Source: Hydrogenophaga sp. (lineage in GTDB: Bacteria > Pseudomonadota > Gammaproteobacteria > Burkholderiales > Burkholderiaceae_C). Taken from it: 64,000 nucleotides of DNA. Where the stretch lies: positions 124,001-188,000 of the forward strand of contig NZ_JAHCKL010000005.1 of NCBI RefSeq assembly GCF_026125785.1, written 5' to 3'. Of this stretch, positions 40,555 to 49,217 are shown piece by piece. Position 1 is the first letter of the stretch, and each line of letters starts with the position of its first letter. The notes beneath the pieces were generated by a model. That model searched no databases, had not been told where the DNA came from, and saw nothing but the letters and a program-made list of their open reading frames with translations. Position numbers and translations under genes: made by a program.

Positions 40555-42008
40555 TGACTCGCCTGACCGAATCCGTCGTCGACGGTTCCCAGGCGAAGAA
40601 CCCGGCGAACCCCAAAGACCTTCCCAGCATCGACCGCGTCCTGCGCCGGCCCGCCGTGGCCGCGCTGGTGGCGGAGCACGGCCACACCCTGGTGGCCGAC
40701 GAGGTGCGTGCGCTGGCCGAGTCGCTGCGCGAACGCGCCCGCCAAGGCACGCTGGACGCCGCGCAGATCACGCCCGAGGCGGTGGACGAGGCCGTGCTGG
40801 GGCGGATGCAGGCACGCCTGGCACCGCGCCTGCGCGCGGTGATCAACCTCACCGGCACGGTGATCCACACCAACCTGGGGCGCGCCTTGCTGGCGGACAG
40901 CGCGCTGCAGCACCTGCTGGCCATGATGGCCGGGCCCAACAACCTGGAGTACGACCTTGCCAGCGGCGGCCGGGGCGACCGCGACAGCGTGGTGGAGGAG
41001 CTGTTGTGCACGCTCACCGGTGCCGAAGCGGCGACGGTGGTCAACAACAACGCGGCCGCCGTCCTGCTGTCCATTGCCGCGCTGGCGCGTGGCCGCGAGG
41101 TCATCGTTTCGCGCGGCGAGCTGGTGGAAATTGGCGGCGCTTTCCGCATGCCCGACGTGATGGCCAGCGCCGGCGCCACGCTGGTGGAGGTGGGCACCAC
41201 GAACCGCACGCACCCGCACGACTACGCCAACGCCATCACCGAGCGCACGGCTTTGTTGATGAAGGTGCACACCAGCAACTACGCGGTGCAGGGGTTCACC
41301 TCGTCGGTGGACGAAGGCGAGATCGCTCGCATCGCGCACGCGCGTGGCCTGCCCATGGCCACAGACCTGGGCAGCGGCGCGCTGGTGGACATGTCGCTCT
41401 GGGGCCTGCCGCACGAGCCCACGCCGCGCGAGAAGATCGCGGCCGGCTGCGACGTGGTGACCTTCAGCGGCGACAAGCTGCTGGGCGGACCGCAGGCTGG
41501 CCTCATCGTGGGCAGCAAGGAGGCGGTGGGCCGCATCCGCAAGTTCCCGATGAAGCGCGCCTTGCGCATGAGCAAGCTGCCGCTGGCCGCGCTGGAGGCC
41601 ACGCTGATGCTCTACCTGCGGCCCGAACGCCTGGCGCAGGATCTGCCGACGCTGCGGCTGCTCACGCGCACGGCCGAGGCCATCCGCGAGCAGGCCGACA
41701 GCCTGCTCGCGGATGTGCAGAGCGCCGTGGCGCCGCGCTTCTCGGTGGAGGTGAAGGACATGCTGGGCCAGATCGGCTCGGGCTCGCTGCCGGTGGAGCG
41801 CCTGCCATCGGCCGGCCTGGCGCTGGCGCCGGTTGGCAAGAAGGGCGCGGGACGCGCCCTGGACGAACTCGCTGCGGCGCTGCGCGCGCTGCCGCGCCCC
41901 GTGATCGGGCGCGTGGCCGAAGACCGGCTGCTGCTCGACCTGCGCTGCCTTGAAGACAGCGCGGCCTTCGTGGCGCAGTTGCCTGCCCTGCGGCAGGCGC
42001 TGGGCTGA
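40554..42008 (+). CDS. selA: L-seryl-tRNA(Sec) selenium transferase
   Basis: 484 residues. The SelA N-terminus SIDRVLRRPAVAALVAEHG is present, as is AVINLTGTVIHTNLGRALL. VTFSGDKLLGGPQAGLIVGS holds the PLP lysine K308. It converts seryl-tRNA(Sec) to selenocysteyl-tRNA(Sec) with selenophosphate. It is joined by a one-base stop/start overlap to fdhE. SelD is not in the window and must be encoded elsewhere. Confidence 0.96.
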   Translation: MTRLTESVVDGSQAKNPANPKDLPSIDRVLRRPAVAALVAEHGHTLVADEVRALAESLRERARQGTLDAAQITPEAVDEAVLGRMQARLAPRLRAVINLTGTVIHTNLGRALLADSALQHLLAMMAGPNNLEYDLASGGRGDRDSVVEELLCTLTGAEAATVVNNNAAAVLLSIAALARGREVIVSRGELVEIGGAFRMPDVMASAGATLVEVGTTNRTHPHDYANAITERTALLMKVHTSNYAVQGFTSSVDEGEIARIAHARGLPMATDLGSGALVDMSLWGLPHEPTPREKIAAGCDVVTFSGDKLLGGPQAGLIVGSKEAVGRIRKFPMKRALRMSKLPLAALEATLMLYLRPERLAQDLPTLRLLTRTAEAIREQADSLLADVQSAVAPRFSVEVKDMLGQIGSGSLPVERLPSAGLALAPVGKKGAGRALDELAAALRALPRPVIGRVAEDRLLLDLRCLEDSAAFVAQLPALRQALG

Positions 42009-42044
42009 CCGTTCCCCCACCCCAGGACAAGAGGAGCCTCGACG

Positions 42045-43160
42045 ATGAACACGCTGGATGCCCTGCAACCCATCATCACCGACACCTTGGAGCCGTTGGC
42101 ATTGCGCACCGATGCCGAGGCCCGTTTTCCTCGAGAGATGATCTCGGCACTGGGCCAGGCCGGGCTGCTCGGCCTGGTCAGCGCGGTGTCGGTGGGCGGG
42201 CAGGGCAAGGGCCTGCGCGAGGCGGTCGACGTGGTGTCCCGCATCGCGCAGACCTGCCCATCCACGGCCATGGTGGTGTGCATGCACTACTGCGCCACCG
42301 CCGTCATCGAGGCGTTCGGGGCGGAGCCGGTGCGCCGCGCCATCGCGCAGGGGCAGCACCTGAGCACGCTGGCCTTTTCCGAGGCGGAATCGCGCAGCCA
42401 CTTCTGGGCGCCTGTGGGGACGGCCAGCGCCGAGGGCGACGCCGTGGTGCTGGACGCGCGCAAGAGCTGGGTTACGTCCGCCTTTGAGGCCGACAGCTAC
42501 GTCTGGTCCAGCAAGCCGCTGGCGGCCGAGGGTGCCAGCTCGCTGTGGCTGGTCGACGCGAAACTGCCAGGGTTGAGCCAGCCTGGTCATTTCGATGGCC
42601 TGGGCCTGCGTGGCAATGCGTCCACGCCCATCACCGCGAAAGGCGTGCGCGTGAAGGCCGGTGACCGCCTGGGCGAGGATGGCAAGGGCTTTGACACCAT
42701 GATGGGCGTGGTGCTGCCCTGGTTCGTGTCGCTGAGCGCGGCCTGCTCGGTTGGGATCATGGAAGGCGCCATCGCGCGTGCCGCCGGCCATGCCGGCGGA
42801 ACCCGGCACCAGCACCTGGGTTCGTCGCTGGCCGATCTGCCCACCATCCGCGCCTACCTTGCGCGCGCCCGCATCAAGGCGGACATGTCGCGCGCGCTGC
42901 TCGACGACACCGTGGCCGCGATCGGCGCGGGCCGGCCGGACACCATGCTGCGGGTCCTGGAGGTCAAGGCCGCGGCGGCGGAGCACGCGCTGGAGGTCAC
43001 CGACATCGCCATGCGGGTGTGCGGCGGCGCGGCGTTCCGCAAGGAAGCCGGCATCGAGCGTCTGTTCCGCGATGCGCGCGCCTCCAGCGTGATGGCGCCG
43101 ACTTCCGATGTGCTGTACGACTTCATCGGCAAGGCCGTCACCGGCCTGCCGCTGTTCTAG
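42045..43160 (+). CDS. Acyl-CoA dehydrogenase-like flavoprotein, possible monooxygenase
   Basis: 371 residues with the acyl-CoA dehydrogenase fold: PREMISALGQAGLLGLVSAV, LSTLAFSEAESRSHFWAP, and a helical C-terminal domain. The usual glutamate-containing block (YEGT) is replaced by VLYDFIG, as in flavin monooxygenase relatives such as DszC/SfnC-type enzymes. It lies 36 bp after selA, in the same direction. It may oxidise a sulfur or selenium organic compound. That role is a hypothesis. Confidence 0.7.
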   Translation: MNTLDALQPIITDTLEPLALRTDAEARFPREMISALGQAGLLGLVSAVSVGGQGKGLREAVDVVSRIAQTCPSTAMVVCMHYCATAVIEAFGAEPVRRAIAQGQHLSTLAFSEAESRSHFWAPVGTASAEGDAVVLDARKSWVTSAFEADSYVWSSKPLAAEGASSLWLVDAKLPGLSQPGHFDGLGLRGNASTPITAKGVRVKAGDRLGEDGKGFDTMMGVVLPWFVSLSAACSVGIMEGAIARAAGHAGGTRHQHLGSSLADLPTIRAYLARARIKADMSRALLDDTVAAIGAGRPDTMLRVLEVKAAAAEHALEVTDIAMRVCGGAAFRKEAGIERLFRDARASSVMAPTSDVLYDFIGKAVTGLPLF

Positions 43161-43171
43161 GGGGTACCCAC

Positions 43172-44032
43172 ATGACCCGTGACACGCTGCTGATGGGGGC
43201 TGTGGCCTACGCGCCCAAGGTGGTCACCATCTGGGAGGGCTTCAAGGCGCACTTCCACCGCCACGGCCTGGCCTTCGACTACGTGCTGTATTCCAACTAC
43301 GAACGCCAGGTGCAGGCGCAGTTCGAAGGGGCCATTCACCTCGCCTGGAATTCGCCATTGGCCTGGGTGCGCGCCGAGCGCATCGCGCGCCACCGTGGGC
43401 AGACGGTGGCGGCGGTGGCCATGCGCGACACCGACTGCGACCTGCGCTCGCTGGTGGTGGTGCGGGCCGACAGCGCGGTGCAGTCGCTGGCCGACCTGCG
43501 TGGGCGCACCGTGGGTGTGGGCGCGATCGATTCGCCACAGGCCACGCTGATCCCCCTGGGCCAGTTCCGCGCCGAGGGCCTGGTGCCCGGCCGGGACTTC
43601 ACCGTGCGCCGCTTCGACGTGCTTGGCGGCAAGCATGGCGACCACATCGGCGGCGAGCGCGATGCCGCGACCGCGCTGATGGCCGGGGAGGTGGATGCGT
43701 GCTGCCTGATCGATGGCAATCACCTGGCCTTCGGCCTCGATGGCACGCTGCCGCCGGGAGCCACCCGCATCGTGGCGCGCACGGGGGCATACGACCACTG
43801 CAACTTCACCACCAGCCCGGACGCGCCCCAGGCGCTGGTCGATCGCTTCGTGGCCCTGCTGATGGCCATGCGCTGGGACGATCCGCAGGTACGACCCTTG
43901 CTGGAACTGGAGGGCCTGCGCGAGTGGCGCTGCGGCCGCACCAGTGGCTATGCGTTGCTGGAGCGCGCGGTCGACGACGAGGGGTTCTACAGCCATGATG
44001 GCGACATCCTCCCGGCCGACTATCGGTATTGA
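43172..44032 (+). CDS. PhnD-family binding-protein homologue without signal peptide
   Basis: 286 residues of the phosphate/phosphonate-binding PBP fold (TLLMGAVAYAPKVVTIWEGF, LADLRGRTVGVGAIDSPQAT, DVLGGKHGDHIGGERDAATA). No signal peptide or lipobox is present, unlike the second copy at 46655, so it should be cytoplasmic. A cytosolic binding protein could deliver or sense a ligand. It starts 11 bp after the flavoprotein gene and overlaps the next gene by 38 bp. Confidence 0.75.
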   Translation: MTRDTLLMGAVAYAPKVVTIWEGFKAHFHRHGLAFDYVLYSNYERQVQAQFEGAIHLAWNSPLAWVRAERIARHRGQTVAAVAMRDTDCDLRSLVVVRADSAVQSLADLRGRTVGVGAIDSPQATLIPLGQFRAEGLVPGRDFTVRRFDVLGGKHGDHIGGERDAATALMAGEVDACCLIDGNHLAFGLDGTLPPGATRIVARTGAYDHCNFTTSPDAPQALVDRFVALLMAMRWDDPQVRPLLELEGLREWRCGRTSGYALLERAVDDEGFYSHDGDILPADYRY

Positions 44033-45200
44033 GGCGCTGGGCCTGGACCAGGGCGCGCTGCTGCTGATCCGCCGTGCGCTGGCGCGGGTGCCGGCGGGTG
44101 GCGAACTGGTGGTGTACGGCCACGCGCCAGGCTGGTACGACCACCTGGCCGCCTGGTGCCGCCAGACCGGCCATGGCCTGCGCATGGAGGCCGGGCAGGC
44201 GGTGGTGACCCGCGGCGCGCAGGCCGAAGGGCGCTGGCGCGGCGCCCTGGACAGTGGCCCCGCGCGCGTGGATGCCACACACCCGCCTGCGCAGGAGGCC
44301 CAGGCCTGCTGGGGGCTGGCCGCGCGCGGCGCGCGGGTGGAGGCGGGCAGCCCGGCATGGGCCTTTGCGCTGCGCCGCCGCCATGAGCTGTGGGCCGAGA
44401 CGGCGGGAGAGCTGCACCGCCAGGCCATGGCCGCGCAATGGGACCCGCAGACCGCGATCGACTGGGAGGAGCCGTTCACGCTGGACGACGAGGTCGAGGA
44501 CGCGGTGGTGCAGGTGATGACCTACCTGATCGAGAACGAGAACGCGGCGCTGCTGGTGCCCGCGCGCCACCTGGGCCAGATCCATCCCCACTACCGCGAG
44601 GTGCTGCAGTGCCTGGCGCAGCAGTGTGCCGACGAAGCCCGCCATGTGGAGGTGTTCACCCGCCGCGCGCTGCTGCGCGGGCGTGCGCCCGCACTGTCCA
44701 CTGCGGGCGGGCAGGCCTCGCTGCAGACCTTGTTCGACGCGCCCGATTTTTCGGTGGCGACGTTTCTGCTCGGTGTGTTGGGCGAAGGCAGTTTCGTCAA
44801 CCTGCTCAACTTCCTGCATGAGCATGCGCCCGATCCGGTCACGCGCCAGATCGCCCGCCTGACCGCGCGCGACGAGGCCCGCCATGTCGCGTTCGGCATG
44901 GCCCACCTGGAGTACCGGCTCTCGGTGGAGCCCGGCTTTCAGACGCGCCTTCGCAACGCCGTGGAACTGCGCTACGACGCCCTGGCAGGCACCGCCGGAC
45001 TCAACGAGGAGGTCTTCGATGCGCTGGTGCTGCTGGCGGCGGGCGCGCTGTCGCCGCAGGCCATCGCGCGCGGCCACGCCGCCGTGCAGGACCTCAAGGC
45101 CGAAATGGCCACCGGCCGGCGCGCACGCCTGGCGCGCCTGGGTTTTGCCCGCGAGGAGGCGCAGCGCCTGGCGGATCTGCACACGCGCAACTTCATGTGA
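43995..45200 (+). CDS. TusA-like domain fused to a di-iron ferritin-like domain
   Basis: 401 residues (ATG 43995; 43998 is equivalent). Residues 10-65 look like TusA/SirA: IEALGLDQGALLLIRRALAR, then LAAWCRQTGHGL. The catalytic CPxP is replaced by LDQG, so the sulfur-carrying Cys is absent. Residues 165-310 form a ferritin-like domain with carboxylate and His ligands E180/E182, E214-x-x-H217 (DEARH), E264 and E294-x-x-H297. It overlaps the PhnD-like gene by 38 bp. It may be a di-iron oxidase acting on a sulfur or selenium compound. No characterised homologue of this fusion is known to me. Confidence 0.72.
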   Translation: MMATSSRPTIGIEALGLDQGALLLIRRALARVPAGGELVVYGHAPGWYDHLAAWCRQTGHGLRMEAGQAVVTRGAQAEGRWRGALDSGPARVDATHPPAQEAQACWGLAARGARVEAGSPAWAFALRRRHELWAETAGELHRQAMAAQWDPQTAIDWEEPFTLDDEVEDAVVQVMTYLIENENAALLVPARHLGQIHPHYREVLQCLAQQCADEARHVEVFTRRALLRGRAPALSTAGGQASLQTLFDAPDFSVATFLLGVLGEGSFVNLLNFLHEHAPDPVTRQIARLTARDEARHVAFGMAHLEYRLSVEPGFQTRLRNAVELRYDALAGTAGLNEEVFDALVLLAAGALSPQAIARGHAAVQDLKAEMATGRRARLARLGFAREEAQRLADLHTRNFM

Positions 45201-45252
45201 CCCCGTGACGACGCGCCGATTTTTCCCGCAACCACAAAGAAGGAGACCCGCC

Positions 45253-46608
45253 ATGAGCCTTGATCGCCGCCATTTCCTCGCAGCCGGTGCCGGTGCCGCC
45301 GGTGCACTGCTCGCCGGCTGCGCTTCCACAGGGCCAGCCGCATCCCGCCCCGCGCAGCCGTTCTTCATTGGCAGCCCCGCGCAGATGCTGATGCCCAAGG
45401 GCAAGGCACCCCGCGTGGTGGTGTGTGGCGGCGGCTGGGGCGGCCTCACCACGGCCAAGTACCTGCGCCAGCTTGCACCCTCGGCCGAGGTGGTGCTGCT
45501 GGAGCGCAACCCGGTGTTCTTCTCCTGCCCGATCAGCAACAAGTGGCTGGTCGACATGGTGGACACCAGCTTCATCACGCACGACTACCTGCGCGTGTCG
45601 GCCCAGCACGGCTACCGCTTCGTGCAGTGCGAGGTGCTGGAGATCGACCGCGGCGCCCGGCGCGTGGTGACCAGCCAGGGCGCGCTGGACTACGACTACC
45701 TGGTGATCGCGCCCGGCATCCGCTACAACTACGAAGCCTGGTTCGGCAACGACCGCGCCATCGCGGACGCCACCCGCACGCGCTTTCCGGCCGCCTACGT
45801 GAGCAACGCCGAACACTTTGCCCTGAAGAAGGCCTTGCACGGCTTCAAGGGCGGTGACTGGGTGATGACGCTGCCGCCGCCACCGCAGCGCTGCCCGCCT
45901 TCGCCCTATGAACGGGCCTGCATGGTGGCTTGGTACTTCAAGGCCAACAAGATCAAGGGCCGGGTCACCATCCTGGACCACAAGGACGGTGTGCGCCCCA
46001 TCGGCCCGGGTTTCAGGGCCGCCTTCACCGAGCTCTACAAGGACTACATCACCTACGTGCCCAATGCGCACGTGCAGTCCATAGACCCGTTCAAGAAGGA
46101 AATCAAGACCGATGCGGGCGACATGAAGTTCGACCATGCCGTGCTGATGGCGCCCCACCAGGCCGGCGACCTGGCCTGGAAGGCCGACGCCATCGGCCTG
46201 AACTCCCAGGGCAAGTACACCGGCTGGGCCGACGTCGACCCGCTGATGCTGAACCTCAAGAACGACCCGAACGTCTACGTGATCGGCGACGCCGTGGGCT
46301 TCGTCTCGCCGCAGTTCGCCTTCTACCCCAAGAGCGCCCACGTGGCCAACCAGCATGGGCACATCGTCGCGGCCTACATCGCCGAACGCGTGGCTGGCCG
46401 CAGCCCCAAGGCCACGCTGCCCGACAACCTCTGCTACATGATGGTCAACGGCGATCCGCGCGAGGCCATCAGCGTGCAGTTCGACTACAAGGTCAACGCC
46501 CAGGGCGTGATCGAGCAGACGCAGATCGACATCAACCAGCGCAGCGCGGACCTGGTGCGCGAGAACTTCCGCTGGGCCGGTCTGAAGTTCGACGACATGT
46601 TCTCCTGA
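45253..46608 (+). CDS. FccB-like FAD-dependent sulfide dehydrogenase, exported lipoprotein
   Basis: 451 residues. It has a Tat motif (RRHFLAAGAGAAG) and a lipobox (LLAG-C23). VVVCGGGWGGLTTAKYL is the FAD fold, and FFSCPISN (C92) and QRCPPSPYERAC (C214, C223) carry cysteines like those of flavocytochrome c sulfide dehydrogenase flavoproteins. A periplasmic enzyme is expected. In this locus the substrate could be sulfide or selenide; only the family is supported by sequence. Confidence 0.8.
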   Translation: MSLDRRHFLAAGAGAAGALLAGCASTGPAASRPAQPFFIGSPAQMLMPKGKAPRVVVCGGGWGGLTTAKYLRQLAPSAEVVLLERNPVFFSCPISNKWLVDMVDTSFITHDYLRVSAQHGYRFVQCEVLEIDRGARRVVTSQGALDYDYLVIAPGIRYNYEAWFGNDRAIADATRTRFPAAYVSNAEHFALKKALHGFKGGDWVMTLPPPPQRCPPSPYERACMVAWYFKANKIKGRVTILDHKDGVRPIGPGFRAAFTELYKDYITYVPNAHVQSIDPFKKEIKTDAGDMKFDHAVLMAPHQAGDLAWKADAIGLNSQGKYTGWADVDPLMLNLKNDPNVYVIGDAVGFVSPQFAFYPKSAHVANQHGHIVAAYIAERVAGRSPKATLPDNLCYMMVNGDPREAISVQFDYKVNAQGVIEQTQIDINQRSADLVRENFRWAGLKFDDMFS

Positions 46609-46654
46609 TTCACCGCCTCCCCACCCCGCAACCTCACCTGAAAGGCTCCACCAC

Positions 46655-47530
46655 ATGAACTCCATCCTCCACCGCGTCGCCCGTCGGGCGCGCCTGCTGA
46701 CCGCCGTGGCGGCCTTGTCTTTGTGTGCGGGCGCGCATGCGCAGGCCAGCTTCAAGGTCACCACCATCCCGGAAGAGGCGGCCTCGGAGCAGATCCGCAA
46801 GTTCGGCCCGATGGTGAAGTACCTGGAGCGCAGCCTGGGCACCAAGGTGGAGTTCGTGCCCGTCAGCGATTACCCCGCAGCCGTGGAGGCGCTGGTGAAC
46901 AAGCAGGTGGACCTGGTCTGGTTCGGCGGCTTTACCTTCGTGCAGGCCAAGCTGCGCTCCGGCGACAAGGTGGTGCCGCTGGTGCAGCGCGAGGAAGACA
47001 CACAGTTCCGCTCCGTGTTCATCACGCAGAAGGACTCGGGCATCAAAACCCTGGCCGACCTCAAGGGCAAGCAGGTGAGCTTCGGTTCGGCCTCCAGCAC
47101 CTCCGGCCACCTCATGCCGCGCAGCTTCCTGCTGGAGGCGGGCATCGAGCCCGAGCGCGACTTCAAGCGCGTGGCCTTCTCCGGCGCGCACGACGCCACC
47201 ATCGCCTCGGTGGTCAGCGGCCGTGTGGACGCCGCCGCGCTGGACATCACGGTCTGGCGCAAGTTCGTGAGCGAGAACAAAGTCGACACGAGCAAGGTGG
47301 ACGTGTTCTACACCACGCCGCCGTACTTCAACTACAACTGGTCGGTGCATGCGGACATGCCAGCGGCGCAGCGCGAGAAGGTGACAAAGGCCCTGCTGGC
47401 GCTGAGCACAGACAACCCCGAGGGCAAGGAGGTCCTGGGGCTGGCGCGCGCCACGCGCTACGTGCCCACCAAACCCGAAAACTACAAGGGGCTGGAGGCC
47501 GCGGGCCGCAGCGCGGGCCTGATCAAATGA
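46655..47530 (+). CDS. Putative selenate/phosphonate-type ABC transporter binding protein
   Basis: 291 residues with a Sec signal (LLTAVAALSLCAGAHAQA). FKVTTIPEEAASEQIRKFG, VDLVWFGGFTFVQAKLR and KQVSFGSASSTSGHLMPRSF are PhnD/PtxB-type. I recall a protein family model of just this clade (putative selenate ABC transporter binding protein) whose distribution tracks selenium use. It sits between the FccB-like gene and the ATPase, overlapping the latter by four bases. The bound substrate is unproven. Confidence 0.85.
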   Translation: MNSILHRVARRARLLTAVAALSLCAGAHAQASFKVTTIPEEAASEQIRKFGPMVKYLERSLGTKVEFVPVSDYPAAVEALVNKQVDLVWFGGFTFVQAKLRSGDKVVPLVQREEDTQFRSVFITQKDSGIKTLADLKGKQVSFGSASSTSGHLMPRSFLLEAGIEPERDFKRVAFSGAHDATIASVVSGRVDAAALDITVWRKFVSENKVDTSKVDVFYTTPPYFNYNWSVHADMPAAQREKVTKALLALSTDNPEGKEVLGLARATRYVPTKPENYKGLEAAGRSAGLIK

Positions 47531-48366
47531 GTGGTCTGGCGGTCGAGCTCGATCGCCTGGGCGTGAGGCATCCGGCCGCACGCGACGGTGCCGCGCCCGC
47601 GCTGGCGGACTTGAGCGTGCGGGTGGCGCCCGGCGAACAGGTGGTGGTGATCGGCCCCTCGGGGGCTGGCAAGACCACGCTGTTGCATGCGCTGGGCTGT
47701 GCCCTGCCACCTTCGGCTGGCAGCCTGCGCCTGGATGGGCAAGACCCCTGGACACTGGGCGCGGCGGACCTGCGCCGCCTGCGCGCACGGCTGTTTCTGG
47801 CGCCGCAGACGCCACCGCTGCCTCCGCGCCAGCGCGTGGTGACTTCGGTGCTGGCGGCGCGGCTGCCGCAGATGGGGCTGTGGGCCAGCCTGGCCTCGCT
47901 GGTGCATCCGCGCGGTGCGCCGCAGGCGCATGCGGCGCTGGAGCGCTTCGATCTGGGCGACAAACTGTGGGAGCGGGTGGACAGGCTTTCCGGCGGCGAG
48001 CGCCAGCGCGTGGGCCTGGCCCGTGCGCTGCTCGCGCCGGCCGCGCTGTGGCTGATCGACGAACCGCTCTCGGCCCTGGATCCGGCGCGCGCCACCCTGG
48101 CGCTGCGCGCGCTCACGCAAGTGGCGCGGGAGCGGGGCGTGACCCTGTTGGCCACCCTGCACCAGGTGGACCTGGCGCTGGCGAACTTTCCGCGCGTGCT
48201 GGGTCTGCGCGATGGCAGGCTCGCGTTCGACCTGCCTGCGGAGCAGGTGACGCCGGCTCTGCTGGCCGAGCTCTACGCCAGCTTCGAACACGAGCTGCAG
48301 GGGCTGGCGCCGCAGGCCGAGGCCCCTGTGGCCGGTACGGCGGCCGCACCCGCCATGCACTGTTGA
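47527..48366 (+). CDS. ABC transporter ATP-binding protein (PhnC-like)
   Basis: 279 residues. Walker A is GPSGAGKTTLL near residue 45, the signature RLSGGERQRVGLARALL, Walker B ALWLIDEPLSALD, and the H-loop ATLHQVDLALANF are all present. It couples ATP hydrolysis to uptake by the two permeases that follow. The ATG overlaps the binding-protein stop (ATGA). Confidence 0.92.
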   Translation: MSGLAVELDRLGVRHPAARDGAAPALADLSVRVAPGEQVVVIGPSGAGKTTLLHALGCALPPSAGSLRLDGQDPWTLGAADLRRLRARLFLAPQTPPLPPRQRVVTSVLAARLPQMGLWASLASLVHPRGAPQAHAALERFDLGDKLWERVDRLSGGERQRVGLARALLAPAALWLIDEPLSALDPARATLALRALTQVARERGVTLLATLHQVDLALANFPRVLGLRDGRLAFDLPAEQVTPALLAELYASFEHELQGLAPQAEAPVAGTAAAPAMHC

Positions 48367-48375
48367 GTCCGCCGC

Positions 48376-49206
48376 ATGGGCACGCACGCGATCAACATCC
48401 ACCGCGACCCGGCCTGGCGCGGCCGTGTGTTCTGGACCCTGGCCGCCGCCGCGCTGCTGGGGCCCGCGCTGGTGGCGGTGGAGTTCAAGGTCTGGCTGCT
48501 GTTCGCGCCCGACAACCTGCGTGTCACCCTGCGTTTCCTCGGCGACTTTCTGCCGCCGGCCATGTCGGCCGAGTTCCTCTCGATGGTGCTGCGCGAAACC
48601 TGGCGCACCGTTGCCATCGCTTCGGCGGCCATGGTGCTGGCGCTGCTGCTGGCGGTTCCACTGACGCTGCTGTCGAGCGCGGCGCTCTCGGTGTCTTCGC
48701 TTTCGGGCCGCATGCACCCTCTGGCCTGGGCGGTGCGGCAGGCCGTGCGCCTGTTGCTGGTGGTGCTGCGCAGCGTGCCGGAGCTGGTGTGGGCTCTGGT
48801 GTTCGTGCGCGTGGTCGGCCTGGGACCCAGCGCGGGTGTGCTGGCGATCGCACTCACCTACGCAGGCATGCTGGGCAAGGTGTACGGGGAGATCCTGGAG
48901 AGCGGCGACCTGCATCCCACACGCTCGCTGCTGCGCAACGGCAGCGGCCGCCTGCAGGCGTTTCTCTATGCGTTGCTGCCCGGCAATTCGCGCGAACTCA
49001 CCAGCTACACCGTGTACCGCTGGGAGTGCGCGATCCGATCATCGGCGGTGCTGGGCTTCGTCGGCGCTGGCGGCCTGGGTCAGCAGCTCGACGCGTCGAT
49101 GAAGATGTTCAACGGCGGCGAGGTGGCCACCATCCTCGTGGCTTTCGTGCTGCTGGTGGCGCTGGCCGATGCGGTCAGCGCGCAACTGCGCAAGGCCCTG
49201 GGTTGA
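48376..49206 (+). CDS. ABC transporter permease (PhnE-like), first copy
   Basis: 276 residues with about six membrane helices, such as WTLAAAALLGPALVAVEF and VLALLLAVPLTLLSSAALS. The EAA-type loop is YTVYRWECAIRSSAVLGFVG. It is of the PhnE type. It starts 9 bp after the ATPase. Confidence 0.9.
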   Translation: MGTHAINIHRDPAWRGRVFWTLAAAALLGPALVAVEFKVWLLFAPDNLRVTLRFLGDFLPPAMSAEFLSMVLRETWRTVAIASAAMVLALLLAVPLTLLSSAALSVSSLSGRMHPLAWAVRQAVRLLLVVLRSVPELVWALVFVRVVGLGPSAGVLAIALTYAGMLGKVYGEILESGDLHPTRSLLRNGSGRLQAFLYALLPGNSRELTSYTVYRWECAIRSSAVLGFVGAGGLGQQLDASMKMFNGGEVATILVAFVLLVALADAVSAQLRKALG

Positions 49207-49217
49207 AGGGGCGCTCC

